A stretch of DNA of 64,000 bases from Arthrinium phaeospermum. Lineage: Eukaryota; Ascomycota; Sordariomycetes; Amphisphaeriales; Apiosporaceae. The position numbers were made by a program, and so were the translations under genes. Below, piece by piece: positions 19,953 to 30,876 of the stretch (its first letter is position 1; the number at the start of each line of letters is the position of its first letter). Location of the stretch: assembly GCA_006503535.1 (NCBI GenBank), contig QYRS01000004.1, positions 3,720,001 through 3,784,000 of the forward strand, read 5' to 3'. The notes under the pieces were generated by a model that was given only the letters and a program-made list of their open reading frames with translations, made no database searches and had not been told where the DNA came from.

Positions 19953-21983
19953 TATAAGCCAGGGGATTACCCCTGGTTGGCGGGGTTAGGAATTCTCATA
20001 AGTATCAGAGAGAACTTGGCATCCAGAGTTCAACATGTAGGTATTGACGATTGGCTGAAAGTACATCCGCTGCCAGAAGCATGATTGTAGAATTTTTCTT
20101 CTTCTTGTTCTTTTACATCAACATTTGGTCCATTTGTTTGCCCTTTCCTGTTTGTGGGTATGTAATGCCTTGAAGTGAACAGAGCCCCCAGCCACAAGCC
20201 TGCAGCTGCCTGAAGCCAATGCAAGAACCCGCAATCAGCACTTGGAGAGGTACCTGCAGCAGTGCCAGCGCTTTCTGAAGCCACCTCGTTCACCTCAGTG
20301 GTGCTCTAAACTTTCCACTGCCACCCTCTGTAAACTTCCGCAACTTTTTGACCATCGATATTTGATATGACGCATGCATAAACCTACTCGTTACATGCAG
20401 TTACCTCAAGAGCACAGCCATGAAAGATTGCGACGATGCGAGTCAAGTTCGTTTCGGGTCACAAGAGAAGTCCATTTTGGTACCTTGCCCGCTCGTCTTG
20501 CCGCTTCCTTCACCGCCTCCATTGATTGTCGGGTTTGTACACCTTCAAGTCGTCTTCTCCAAAGCATGGCCACGTTGAAATAAGGTCGGTTTAAAACACA
20601 CATTGTGGAACTCGATCTGAGATCTCAATCCTCCGGCTCGTTGAAGAGATTAAGAGGCTGGCGGGCATGGCAGAAAGGTGATTGCCAACCAAGTGGTTCG
20701 TCATATTATCTGAACTTCTGGTCTACCGCCCGAAGAAACAGTCGGCAAAACTTATCTTCTCCAGCATGGCGATTGGGCCATCGGATCTGCAGCTTGCTCA
20801 CGAGTACGACACAGCTGGGCAAAGGTCGTGACGTCCGCCAGCCATTTTGTGGGCGCCATCACCTGTCGTGAGCCGAGGTTGGCTTGGACCGAGCGAGCCG
20901 TGTCATGAGCGAACACTGAACACCGCCGCTCCTCTTCAAATCAATTTTCGTGTCAAGTCAAACATCAGCCCATCAGTGCGCCATCTACGATGATTCGCAC
21001 CGGTCGCCCATGCTGTTTTCCTCCCACCAAAATCCACAACATGGGCATTGGAGCTATGGTACAGCAGATGCACCCTGTCTCTGTGTGCCGTATGCTGGGT
21101 CAAATGGCTTGATGATGGACGGATGCCACCCCGCTTTCGCTCTCTTCATCACTGCAGCGCACGCCAATCAGTCTGCCGCCTGGCCCGGGACGTGGGCCGG
21201 GTTCATGTACTGACGTTGACATTATTTCCAACGGGACGTTTACTTTCGGAGCTGGGCTCAGATCCGTCCCTCGGCATGTATTAGTTCTAGGTATCGTCTG
21301 ATATCTCATGACAGGTGTCAACCGCTGGTTTTCTTCTCGCATTGTTCTTCGCAACAAGGGGGCAAGTCCGCGATGGCCATGATAGCGCCCCCATTTTGGG
21401 ATTCCTTTTTCATCACGCACAGACATGTCTGGCATCGCCGCGCCCAGCTAATTTCCTTGGGACTCTAGCCCGCCAAACCGTTGACGAAAGCACATACACG
21501 TCCCAAACATTTTGGGTGCCGGTGGCCCCGTAAGTTGCACTTGGCTGCGTGGTGGTCGTCTTCGGCTTGGGATGGACAGGAAGATCCTTGTCGATCGCCT
21601 TCCAGGAGTGCAATCCCCGTGGCCCGTCCGCTGTTTTGGGTAACTAACCCACTCCTTCTAGTCCGGTCTCATCCTGCCTGTTGCATACATACCCACACCC
21701 GACGTCGTCTCCATGTGCCATGAGCCTATGGTGGCAGGCTAGGTCACACCTCGGCTTCGCCCGTTTGCGGGTTGAAGTCAGAAAAGCGACTGTGTCTGAG
21801 ACCAGAAATTGGATGGTATCTTACTTCAATTACCTGGGCGCTTCTCATCTCCTTCTCCTCGAACTCTATTCCGCTGTAAATATTCAGAATTTTTCACCTC
21901 GCCAACATGCTACGAATTGATCTGTAGTTCGCGACCTCGCGTGGATCACGATATAGACAGACCGCTTCCAACATAATCCGAAG
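19953..21983. other. Gene-free region upstream of FAT1-type gene
   Basis: About 2 kb with no supported gene. The right part is probably the promoter of the acyl-CoA synthetase gene. CCTCGG or its complement occurs at 20873, 21269 and 21749 (see findings). Confidence 0.5.
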
Positions 21984-24078
21984 ATGCCCAGTAAGCCATT
22001 GACTGCCACCAAGCCGATCTAGGCGCGAGCATACATGCCAGCTTCAGCTAGATTCTCGTGCCTTTGCTAATACAGACCTGCTCGTTTGAACAGTTCCTCT
22101 GGGGGTTGCGATACCCGCCGCGGCCGCCGCCTTGGCCTACGTGAACGCGAAGACGGCATTTTGGTACGACTTGAGCCTCGTCCGCGGCTTCCTTCCAGCG
22201 GCCATCAAGAACACCTGGCGCGAGCACTACGATCGAGCGAACAACTTCTACAAACTCGAAGACCGAGCCACGACCAAGTCATCCGCCAACCGAGTATTTC
22301 TGATATACGAAGACCGAACATGGACCTATGCGCAGTCGTACGACATGGCCCTTCGCTATGGCAACTGGCTGCAGAACAAGTACGGGGTCAAGAAGGGCGA
22401 CATTGTGGCCATGGACATGATGAACTCGGACCACTTTGTGCTGTTGACATTTGGGCTGTGGTCGATTGGCGCGAAGCCGGCCTACATCAACTACAACCTG
22501 ACAGGCAAACCCCTGACGCATTGCGTGAAGGCGGCGGGGACAACCCTTATGCTGGTCGACCCCGACGTGGAAAGCAAGGTCGATGACGATATACGCAACG
22601 AGCTCAAGGACTTACGAATAGAGCTGCTTACATCGGAGGTCATGTCCGAGATAGAACAGACGGAACCCACAAGACCGCCGGATGCGCTGCGAGAGGGCCA
22701 GCTTTCTAGGGACATGGCCATTCTGATCTACACCTCTGGCACTACAGGATTGCCGAAGGCTGCCGTCGTGGCTTGGGGGAAGCTGACAATGGCCGGTACC
22801 ATTGCAGCGGGATTCATCAACATGAAGCCGGGCGATATCTTTTACACCGTAAGCACACACTATGACCACACCAAATCCGTCCCATCTTGCAAGTTGGCAT
22901 ACTTACCTACGGGCGGCTACGTATAGTGCATGCCGATATACCACAGCTCGGCGACTATTATGGGTTATTCAGCTATTCTCGAGGCCGGCGCCACCTTTGC
23001 GATCGGAAGAAAGTTCTCGACGAAAACGTATTGGAAGGAAGCGCGAAAGTACAACGCCACCATAGTCCAATACGTGGGCGAGACGTGCCGCTACCTGCTG
23101 GCAGCTCCACCACAACTGGACCCCGTGACGGGCGAGAACCTCGACAAAAAGCACCGGGTGCGCGTGGCGTTCGGCAACGGGCTGCGGCCCGACGTGTGGG
23201 AGAAGTTCCGGGACCGGTTCGGCATCGACACCATATCCGAGTTCTACGGCGCGACCGAGGGCTTCTTCGCGACCTGGAACTCGACGCGCAACCCCTACGC
23301 GGCCGGCGCCATCGGGCGCAACGGCTGGATCTTCGCCGCCGTCATGAAGACGCGCCTCGCCGTCATCGACGTGGACCCCGACACCGACCTCCCCGTGCGG
23401 GACGCCAAGACGGGGCTGGGCCGCAGCGCGCGGCGCGGCGCCGTGGGCGAGCTCATGTTCGTCATGCCCGACGACTCGGCCGACCGGTTCCAGGGCTACT
23501 ACCGGAACAAGAAGGCGACGGACAGCAAGATCGTGCGCGGCATCCTGCGCCGGGACGACCGCTGGTTCCGCACGGGCGACCTGGTCTCGTGGGACGGCGA
23601 GGGCCGCATGTACTTCCACGACCGCATCGGCGACACGTACCGCTGGAAGAGCGAGAACGTGGCCACCACCGAGGTCGCGCAGGCCATGGGCGCCCACCCG
23701 GCCGTCGTCGAGGCCAACGTCTACGGCGTCCAGCTGCCGCACCACGACGGGCGCGCGGGCTGCGCGGCGCTGGCCCTGCAGCCGGATGTCTACGCGTCGG
23801 CGCCGGCCGACAAGCGGCAGCAGCTGATGAAGGGGCTCGCGGACCACGCGCGCGGCTCGCTGCCGAAATACGCCGTGCCCATCTTCTTGCGCGTCGTCAC
23901 CGACATGACGGCCCAGACGACGGGGACCAACAAGCAGCAGAAGCACGGCCTGCGCGTCCAGGGCGTCGAGCCGGGCAAGGTCGGTGGCGATGAGCTCTGG
24001 TGGCTGCGGGACGGGGCTTATGTTCGGTTCGGGGAGAAGGAGTGGAACGAGCTGAACGGAGGCAGTGTCAAGTTGTAA
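21984..24078 (+). CDS. FAT1: Very-long-chain acyl-CoA synthetase / fatty acid transporter (FAT1/FATP type)
   Basis: A spliced gene of three exons: 21984-21990, 22094-22848 and 22927-24078, giving 637 residues. It activates long and very-long-chain fatty acids with ATP and CoA and supports their uptake. In fungi the protein sits on ER, lipid-droplet, peroxisomal or plasma membranes. The first exon is only seven bases (ATG plus four) but gives MPIPLGVAIPAAAAALAYVN, matching the expected FAT1 N-terminal membrane segment. The ATP/AMP motif YTSGTTGLPK lies at about residues 215-224, YGATEGF at about 361 and the FATP/VLACS signature DRIGDTYRWK at about 486-495. The second junction joins DIFYT to CMPIYHSSA, as in the family. 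The length matches fungal FAT1 proteins. Alternative names such as FatA or fadD-like synthetases are less likely because the VLACS signature is present. Confidence 0.93.
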
Positions 24079-24458
24079 AACGGGCAGGGAGGCAAGTCTC
24101 CCAAGGCACATGCATGCCCAGCGTCACTCAATACCTGGTGGCACAGACGAACAATACCTATCTTGGCATCTACCCAACTAATCTACCAGGGGAAGAAGGT
24201 GCGGATTGTATATATGGACATATACCATAAAGGATGGAAGACGATGCAGGAGACGTTTACCGTGTGGTCAAATTTGCTTTCAGGCAATATATACCCATTG
24301 AGGCATTGGACGGAAAGCGTTTGACTACTCGAATTTGAATACGAATTTGGATAGATTAGCATATGTATTTAACCTCAATACGATGCGATATTCTTCACTT
24401 TCGCGTTGCTGACCACGTAGTCATTGTTGGAATAAACGATATGACAACTACCCCTGGT
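24079..24458. other. No supported gene (convergent 3' ends)
   Basis: A spacer between the convergent FAT1-type and transcription-factor-like genes. Confidence 0.6.
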
Positions 24459-26679
24459 TCAGCTCTGCCTCGACCCAACATGCTTAAATAACCCTATCCC
24501 AAAGCGAATTGAGCTGTCTTTGCTCATGAACCTCCTAGTCTGTCCTGAAAGTATTCGACCTGCCCATCTACAAACGAAAAGGACAGATCCCCCACCCACT
24601 CGCCCACAACACCCCCGAGGCCCATCCACGACCCCCAATCCATCAGCATCATGACCTCCCGGCGGCTGCGGCTCCGCGGCAGTCGTCTGCCGCCGCCCAA
24701 ACGTCAGGACCTCGAACGCCTGCCGGCCCAGCCCGTCGTGCACGGCATCCACCCACACCCAGCGCCGCCGCAGCCGGGGCGCGACCTCGTCGTCCCACGA
24801 GGTCAGGCCGCGCGGCGCGACGTGGCGGCGCCAGAGTGAGCGCAGCCAGGGGCGGGCCGGGCCGTAGAGCGAGACGGCGCCGACGAGGAGGAGCCAGAGG
24901 AGGAGGTCGGGGGCTAGGTCGGGGTAGTCGTCGTCGGGGTCGTTGGGGTCGTTGGTGTGGTTGGTGTGGTTGATGTGGTCTGGGTGGTTGCTGGGTTCTG
25001 GGGGAGGGTAGGAGGGGGAGGGGGGAATCTCGAGGGATCGGATGCAGGTCTCGAACTTCTGGGCTAGGTCTGGATACCGCTCGGCGGAGGTGGACAGTGA
25101 CATCTCTTCCTCTTCTGTTGTTGCGGTTCCTTTATCCTCTGATGTCGTCGTCATGGGGAGGGGCCGATACTCGCGTGGGGCCGGGGACGGCAGGTTCATA
25201 GTCGTGGTCAGAACCACTAGCAGCGCGAGACGCAGACACTCGGCGGGGATGGTGGCGCAGCGCTCGCGCAGGGCGACGAGGTCGCACTGCGCCTCCGACA
25301 CGAGGCTCCGGAACTCGGCCTCGGCGAGGGGGCGGCCGGTGGCTAGGGCGGTGTTGAGCTTGTGGGCGACGGCTTGCTGGGCGCGGAAGATGGCGAGGAG
25401 TCGTTTTTCGGCGGTGCCGGTGCCGATAAGGCTCTGTAGTGTTTTTTTACAGGGAGATGTCGGCGGCGGGGGCGGTGATGGGAGCAGTTGTGGTGTGGTT
25501 GCTGTTTGGGGCGGGGAGACAAGAGGGGACCCGAATCCGTGGTCGACAAGCCGTCGGCGTTGGCTCCAGCCGTAGTCGTCGTCGTCGGGGGTTTCCTGCG
25601 ATATCGACGGCAAGTCATGAGGTTGCGGGAGGAGAAATAGAGGCCTTTCTCCGGAGTAGAGGGACCAGAGCACGTCCACTCTGCGCAGCTTGGCATACAG
25701 TGAGGGATTCTGCCGGATGCTGCCCAGCCCGCCGCGCAGGCGCACCATCTGGGTCAGGCCGGCCACGTGCGCGCGTAGGGCGCGCGTGTCGCCGACGAGG
25801 GTGCTGAGGATGACGAGGGTGGCGACGACGGAGATGCGGCTGTCTCGTAGATTCGAGAGCCTGCTCCCCTGGTTGGTATCGTCATTATTCGTGGACGAAC
25901 TGACAGAATGATGACGATCATCATCTGTAATGGGAGGAGTATTGGTCGCGGACAGACCCTCCCGCAGTGAGGCCAGGGTCTTGCTCATGTAGTGTCCGGT
26001 CCTGGTGCTGTTTTGACGACGTAAGCCGCCTCGGGTGTTGGCGGGCCTCTGCTCCTCCCACGTGGCGGACGCGACCAGGAGCACCGAGTGCAAATATGCC
26101 TCGTCCTCGAGCAGCCACGTCGTGTTGACGGTCTGGTGCGGCTCAAAGCTCACGCAGTCATGGAACCGGTACGTGACGGTCTTGTTGAAGGTCGTCAAGA
26201 CTGTACGCGGGCGCGGCGTGTGCCTGTTAGCTTACTCCAGGGCACCGAATGAATGGGTGAGACATACAGCGCTGCAGCAGCTCCAGGGCTGCCCGGTCGA
26301 CCTTGTACGCAAACGCGGCCAATGCCGCCTCCAGTTGCGAAGGCTGGTATCCGGTGCATGATGTCTCGATGCACCCCGTTTCTGGCGATTTTCTAGACCG
26401 GGGTTGACGACTGGGCTGCTGCGCTTCTATGTCCTGTTCGTTTCTGGCTGGGCGGTTGGACGCATCCGTCGCCCGAGACTTTGGACGGGCGGGATCGACT
26501 CTCCGAACCCCTATCTTTCTATTCTTCTCTTTCACTAAGGGGAGAGCAAGGTCGGTTAGCGTCGCTCCCATTCCACTTCCGGGAACTCAAAGCGTACTAC
26601 AATGACTTCGGATCAGTTTTCGATCCGAGGCCCTGGGCCTGCCGTGGGGATCGGCGGCAACAAAGGCGAGTTCGCGCAT
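24459..26679 (-). CDS. Fungal-specific transcription-factor-like protein without zinc cluster
   Basis: A spliced gene of three exons: 26679-26598, 26534-26268 and 26200-24459. The introns are 63 and 67 bases with GTACGC and GTATGT donors, encoding 696 residues. The short first exon ends in DRKLIRSHC and joins to MKEKNRKIG; an arginine/histidine-rich (R)KLIRSHxM patch near residues 20-30 is a recurrent N-terminal element of fungal regulators that lack a Zn2Cys6 cluster. The third exon carries the Fungal_trans_2-like region: LEDEAYLHSVLLVASA, then SVVATLVILSTLVGDTRALR, HVAGLTQMVRLRGGLGSI and DVLWSLYSGERPLFL. These features fit a nuclear regulator, but no DNA-binding domain is visible. A low-complexity Asn/His/Thr/Pro/Asp tract (about 24910-25000) and proline-rich loops occur in the C-terminal third. 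Target genes are unknown. Confidence 0.8.
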
Positions 26680-27390
26680 GGTTTGCTGTCCGATGGTGTA
26701 ACGGTATTGCAGTTGCTGTTCCGAGGTGATGCCAATATGTTTGACCTCTTGCCGAATGCAGACATCAAGAGAAAAGGGGACAACTGTAGATGGTTGAAGC
26801 TACCAATCGTAGTTTATCCGGCGGGCAAATAGATGTGCGCAGGTCTTTCTGAGAATGGATAACAAAGCTCCTCCGATGTAATGGTAGAGAGTTGGGACAA
26901 CTAATAAAGAGTCCCGCCGTATCGAATACGGATCCAATTGCGGTCGACGCTCCTATCTGCGCACGCCGGATGAGGATCTCATCCTCGAGTCAGCAACGTA
27001 AAGCTGCATGGCGGGACGGCCACTACGCCTGAACCGGCATAGACCGCGGTGAGATTCTGACCCGGCAAGCTGCCATGCTCCACTCGATTGTTTGCCCCTT
27101 TGGGAAAGGCATCCTTGCTCTTCTCCACTCCCGACTAATAAGCCTCCCAGGCAAGGGAAGATTACTAACCTAATTGGATCAATGTCAAGAGCTTCACTAT
27201 GAAATAGGGATGACCAATATCTATCAGTGGAATGGGTAATTCTACTCACGAGTATCATAAAAGGAACCATGTAGAACAGATAGCATGCCAGCCAGTCTCC
27301 TGGTTCTTATTACCACGCTACGGGAACTTGGTACATCGAGAAAGCTCTGTCTTATCGCATACAACTAATAATACCCGGATTTTTTTCAAA
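26680..27390. other. Divergent promoter region, no gene
   Basis: Lies between the divergently transcribed transcription-factor-like and SDR genes. No motif-bearing frame. Confidence 0.55.
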
Positions 27391-28577
27391 ATGTCTTTTT
27401 CCATGGATCTCCCGCCTCCGACCGAGACCTACTTTAGGATGCTCATGAGAGCCCAGTTCATCAAAGACGTCCCGCCTCCGGAGGACCTCAATCTAGCAGG
27501 CCAGACCGGCATCATCACCGGTGCCACCGGCGGCATCGGGTTGGAAACAGCCCACGTCCTTCTCGAGCACGGCCTTTCACGACTCGTCATCACGGCACGC
27601 GACCCAGACAAAGGACAAGAAGTCGTGGCGGCACTGAAGAAAACCTTTCCTGGCGCCAAGATAGAGGCCTGGCAGTTGGACATGCAGTCTTACGCTTCGA
27701 TACAAGCCTTCGTGGAGCGATGTCGTTCTTCGCTGGACACGATCGACTTTGTGATCCTCAATGCCGGCGTCATGGCCACGGCCTACTCGGCAAGCGAGGC
27801 GACGGGCTACGAGGAGATGCTCCAAGTCAACTACGTGTCCACCGTCCTTCTGGCCCTGTTACTCCGCCCCGTCCTGCGCGAGAAGCGCCGGGACGGCAAC
27901 AAGCCCAACCGCCTAACGCTGGTAGGCAGCAGTATCGCCCACGCCGCCCAGTTCCCCGAGAAGGACAGCCAAAAGAACGCCTCCATCCTGCGCGCCCTGA
28001 GCGACCCGACCGGCTGGGGCATGGCCGTGGCCATGGACCGGTACATGACTTCGAAGCTGCTGCTCATGTGCTTCCTGGCCAAGTTTGCGCGCTTGGTCGA
28101 CCCTGGCGAGTTGACCGTCAACGTCGTCTGCCCGGGCAACGTCCGTAACACCGGTCTGGGACGCGGCGTGCCTGGTTGGATGCAGACGATCACCCGGTGG
28201 CAGAAGGCGCTGACGGGCCGAGGTTTGCGGGCTGCGGCTTGGACGGAGGTGGATGCCGCGGTGGTCAAGGGGGCGGAGTCCCATGGGTGTTTTATCGTTG
28301 ACTGGAAGATCTCACCGTATGTCTTTTCTTCTTCTGTGCCTCTTCGTTTTTCCTGTTCTTCTTTTTCATTTCATTTGAATGCAGCGTTTTCATGACCAAG
28401 AACAGCTCCGACCCTTCACGAAAAAAATAAATGACGCCCTGATTGCTGACCCGCGCGGTTATCAGATTCGTGAAACTCCTCTACACACCGGAAGGCCAAC
28501 AAATTACCGAGAGGGTATGGGAGGAGACACTGCAAGAGTTTCAAAAGGCTGGTATAAATGTAATTGAGGACGTCTGA
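27391..28577 (+). CDS. Short-chain dehydrogenase/reductase
   Basis: Two exons, 27391-28316 and 28466-28577, separated by a 149-base intron with donor GTATGT and acceptor ATCAG; 345 residues. It is a classical Rossmann-fold NAD(P)-dependent oxidoreductase. The cofactor loop TGATGGIG is at residues 43-50, the NAG motif at 124-126, the catalytic Ser in GSS near 181, and YMTSK gives Tyr218 and Lys222. The C-terminal exon (KLLYTPEGQQITERVWEETL) is typical of fungal retinol-dehydrogenase-like SDRs and is joined in frame only with the ATCAG acceptor. The nearer GCAG acceptor at 28384 would give a short tail ending in a stop. The ATG at 27391 is preferred over the upstream in-frame ATG because family members start just before such a DLPPPTETYF segment. 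The substrate is unknown. Confidence 0.88.
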
Positions 28578-29307
28578 TGTAAACGTCTTCCCTTTTTTGT
28601 CTCCCATTTTTTCCCTGTTGTTTTCCATCTTAAGCGGTATCAGTTGAAGAGAATGGTACCACGACGGCAGTCATGCAGTAGAGATTATTCGAGCTGGTTC
28701 GCTCACGCAAAGCATCTGTGAGCTCACTCAAATTCCGTTGAGAAAAGGCTTCACAAAAAGCTGGGTTGGCCTGTGAGGGATATGTGGGATTGAACCAGTG
28801 ACCCGAATCGCGACAAGCAGGAGGATAGGATGATGACTTGAAAATAAATAGGGAATGAGATTGAATGCGGATAAAAGTAATGCAAGGAAGGCAACCAGAA
28901 ATAAATAAATAAAAGTAATGCCAGGAAGGTGGCCAGAAAAGAAAAAGAAAAGACAAAAAGCTAGGGATCCTTTGTCAGAATCGAACCATGCGAAAAACCA
29001 CTACGGGAACACGAGCCTGAACTTGGTTTTATCTGGCCACTTTTACGCTGCGAAACCACACAGCAACCAACTGAGCCAATCGGGCATGGCAGCATACTGC
29101 AGTTGGTGGTTGAAGAAACAGGCCTCTATTGTGCTTTATGTACCTACCTCTTGCCATTGATTGCTCTTGTCCCCCACCAACCTACTCGACCTGATGCTTT
29201 GGGAATAATTCCAATTGAACTGGGCCAGTTACATAAACCTGTTTCATATTGCCTTGCTGGAGTTAAGAATCATTCCGATTGAATCAAGTCAATGGCATGG
29301 ATTGATC
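28578..29307. other. Intergenic with short repeats and tRNA-like motifs
   Basis: A 29-base direct repeat (28873-28901 and 28911-28939, four mismatches) flanks an AAAT microsatellite. The minus strand carries RNA polymerase III-like A and B box sequences (see findings). No protein gene is supported. Confidence 0.5.
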
Positions 29308-30876
29308 TCATAAGGCCTTACCATAGTCAACCCTGGTCTCGTGAGTTACATTGATTCCATGAGCCAAGCCAATCGATTCTTCGTGTGCTCCGTGTCCCTT
29401 GACAAAGCCACCAGTATTCAGGTCAACACTACTCGAGTCTGTCCCCGCGTAGTCTCGCCGAGACGAGACGACCGTATCAAGCCCCACCTTCCCCCGGCTC
29501 CCGAACGCAACCGCCCCCTGACCCCACAACTTCTGCTCGTCCTCGTCCAGACTCTTGTCGTCGTCGATGGTCGCATAATAGGGATCCGACGGGGGCTCTT
29601 TATTCAAGCCGACGCCGACGCCGCGCCGCCTCTTGTTCTGCTCGACGACGGTGGAGAAGGGAAGCGATTGGGGCTCGGACGACGGCTGGCCGCTGTTGCT
29701 CAGGCTCGCCCCCAGCAGCTTGGGGAGGTAGCGCACGAAGAAGGGCTTGAGGGCCGGGACGGTGGCGCAGACGATGCCGGCGTTGACTTCGATGAAGGAC
29801 CAGACGAACTGCTCGGCGACGTCCCAGCTGTAGTCGGGGCTGTGCATCAGGGGCGGGAGAATGACGGTCCTCTTGATGGCGGAGGCGCAGACGCTGTATG
29901 CTCGTAAGTATTCCTGTGCTGTTATGTTGGAGGTGGTGGATAGGAGCAACGTACAGTCCACCGGTGGCAAATAGCATCAGAAGTGACGCCTTTTGTCGTT
30001 TCGACATCTGGAGGGGATAGACGACGTGGACCGGGATCAGCAGGATGATGACGTCCATGAGGATGTTCGACACGCTGAGACCCATGTAGACGGCCTCCTT
30101 ATCCACGCATGTGGAGTCGGTAATGGTGATGTCCCACGCCGCTTTCATGGGCTTGCAGCTGAAGATGCTGACGACTTGGTACGCGAGGGCGTAGGCCGAG
30201 ACGATGACGATGAGGGCGATGACCACGAGCCGGAAGGACGTTTGAGGGGACAGGCGCAAGTAAAAGAAGAGAATTGAGAGCTTGGAGAATATGACGCTGA
30301 GCGAGTAGGTCATGGTGGCTGCGGTGCTGTACTGGATCACGGCCAGTTTCTGTCAGCAAGTGTTTTGCCAGAACACACACACAAAGAAGAGTAATGTACG
30401 TACTGCAAGAAAGTAAGGACTGTAGTCCGCCACGGTTACCTGCCAGAAGTGTCTCCCAATCGCGATGCCACACACTATTATCCGTATTAGGCAAACAAAC
30501 TAGTTGAAATCGTGTCGATATAAGCTTACTCTGGAACGTGATGCCGAGAAATGCACATGTTGTCAAGGCCGACAAAACCACGAGGACTGCGTAAGCTAGT
30601 CAGCATACGTGTGGCAAAATGGGAAACTCCCTTTACAACAATCCTGCATCGGTGTAATTACTTACGATCATCCACCCCGAGCCCATTGCGCACCAGATAC
30701 GTCCTCGTGAAGAGGCGAAGAACGACCGTGACCAGGGCAATCGCGGTGGTGACGATGCCGCTGGCCTGCACCTGGTAGGCGATGCTCGGCCAGTCGGAGA
30801 GATGTCTCTCTTCGCCTAGGGGCGGCTCCGTCATGTATGCCGTGCCCCGGCCCGAGGTGTCGATTCCGGTGGACAT
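29308..30876 (-). CDS. Rhodopsin-domain integral membrane protein (Pth11-like group)
   Basis: Five exons: 30876-30666, 30586-30530, 30474-30404, 30349-29955 and 29893-29308. All four introns have consensus donors (GTAAG, GTAAGC, GTACGT, GTACGT) and the joined frame gives 439 residues. The protein belongs to the large fungal rhodopsin-domain family (DUF3468), seven-span plasma-membrane proteins related to Pth11 and to the satratoxin-cluster SAT4-like proteins. Spans visible include IVTTAIALVTVVLRLFTR, the LLVVLSALTTCAFLG junction segment, YSLSVIFSKLSILFFYLRL, LVVIALIVIVSAYALAYQ and ILMDVIILLIPVHVVYPLQM. The CKP segment between spans and the DVAEQFVWSFIEVNAGIVCA segment are family hallmarks. 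The C-terminal 140 residues are a soluble, charged tail. No CFEM domain precedes the spans. The ligand and role are unknown. Confidence 0.88.

Noticed and set aside
22969..24111. 380-codon open frame antisense to the FAT1-type gene, and a second long frame on the sense strand (22887-23993)
   Set aside because: Both are Arg/Val/Ala/Gly-rich shadows produced by GC-rich third codon positions; neither has family motifs, while the FAT1 frame has all of them.
24910..25000. GGTTGGTGTGGTTG-like minisatellite
   Set aside because: It lies inside the transcription-factor-like coding exon and simply encodes a His/Asn/Thr/Pro/Asp low-complexity tract.
28384..28435. Alternative acceptor GCAG for the SDR intron
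   Set aside because: It yields a short tail ending in a stop, whereas ATCAG at 28465 restores the conserved C-terminal exon in frame.
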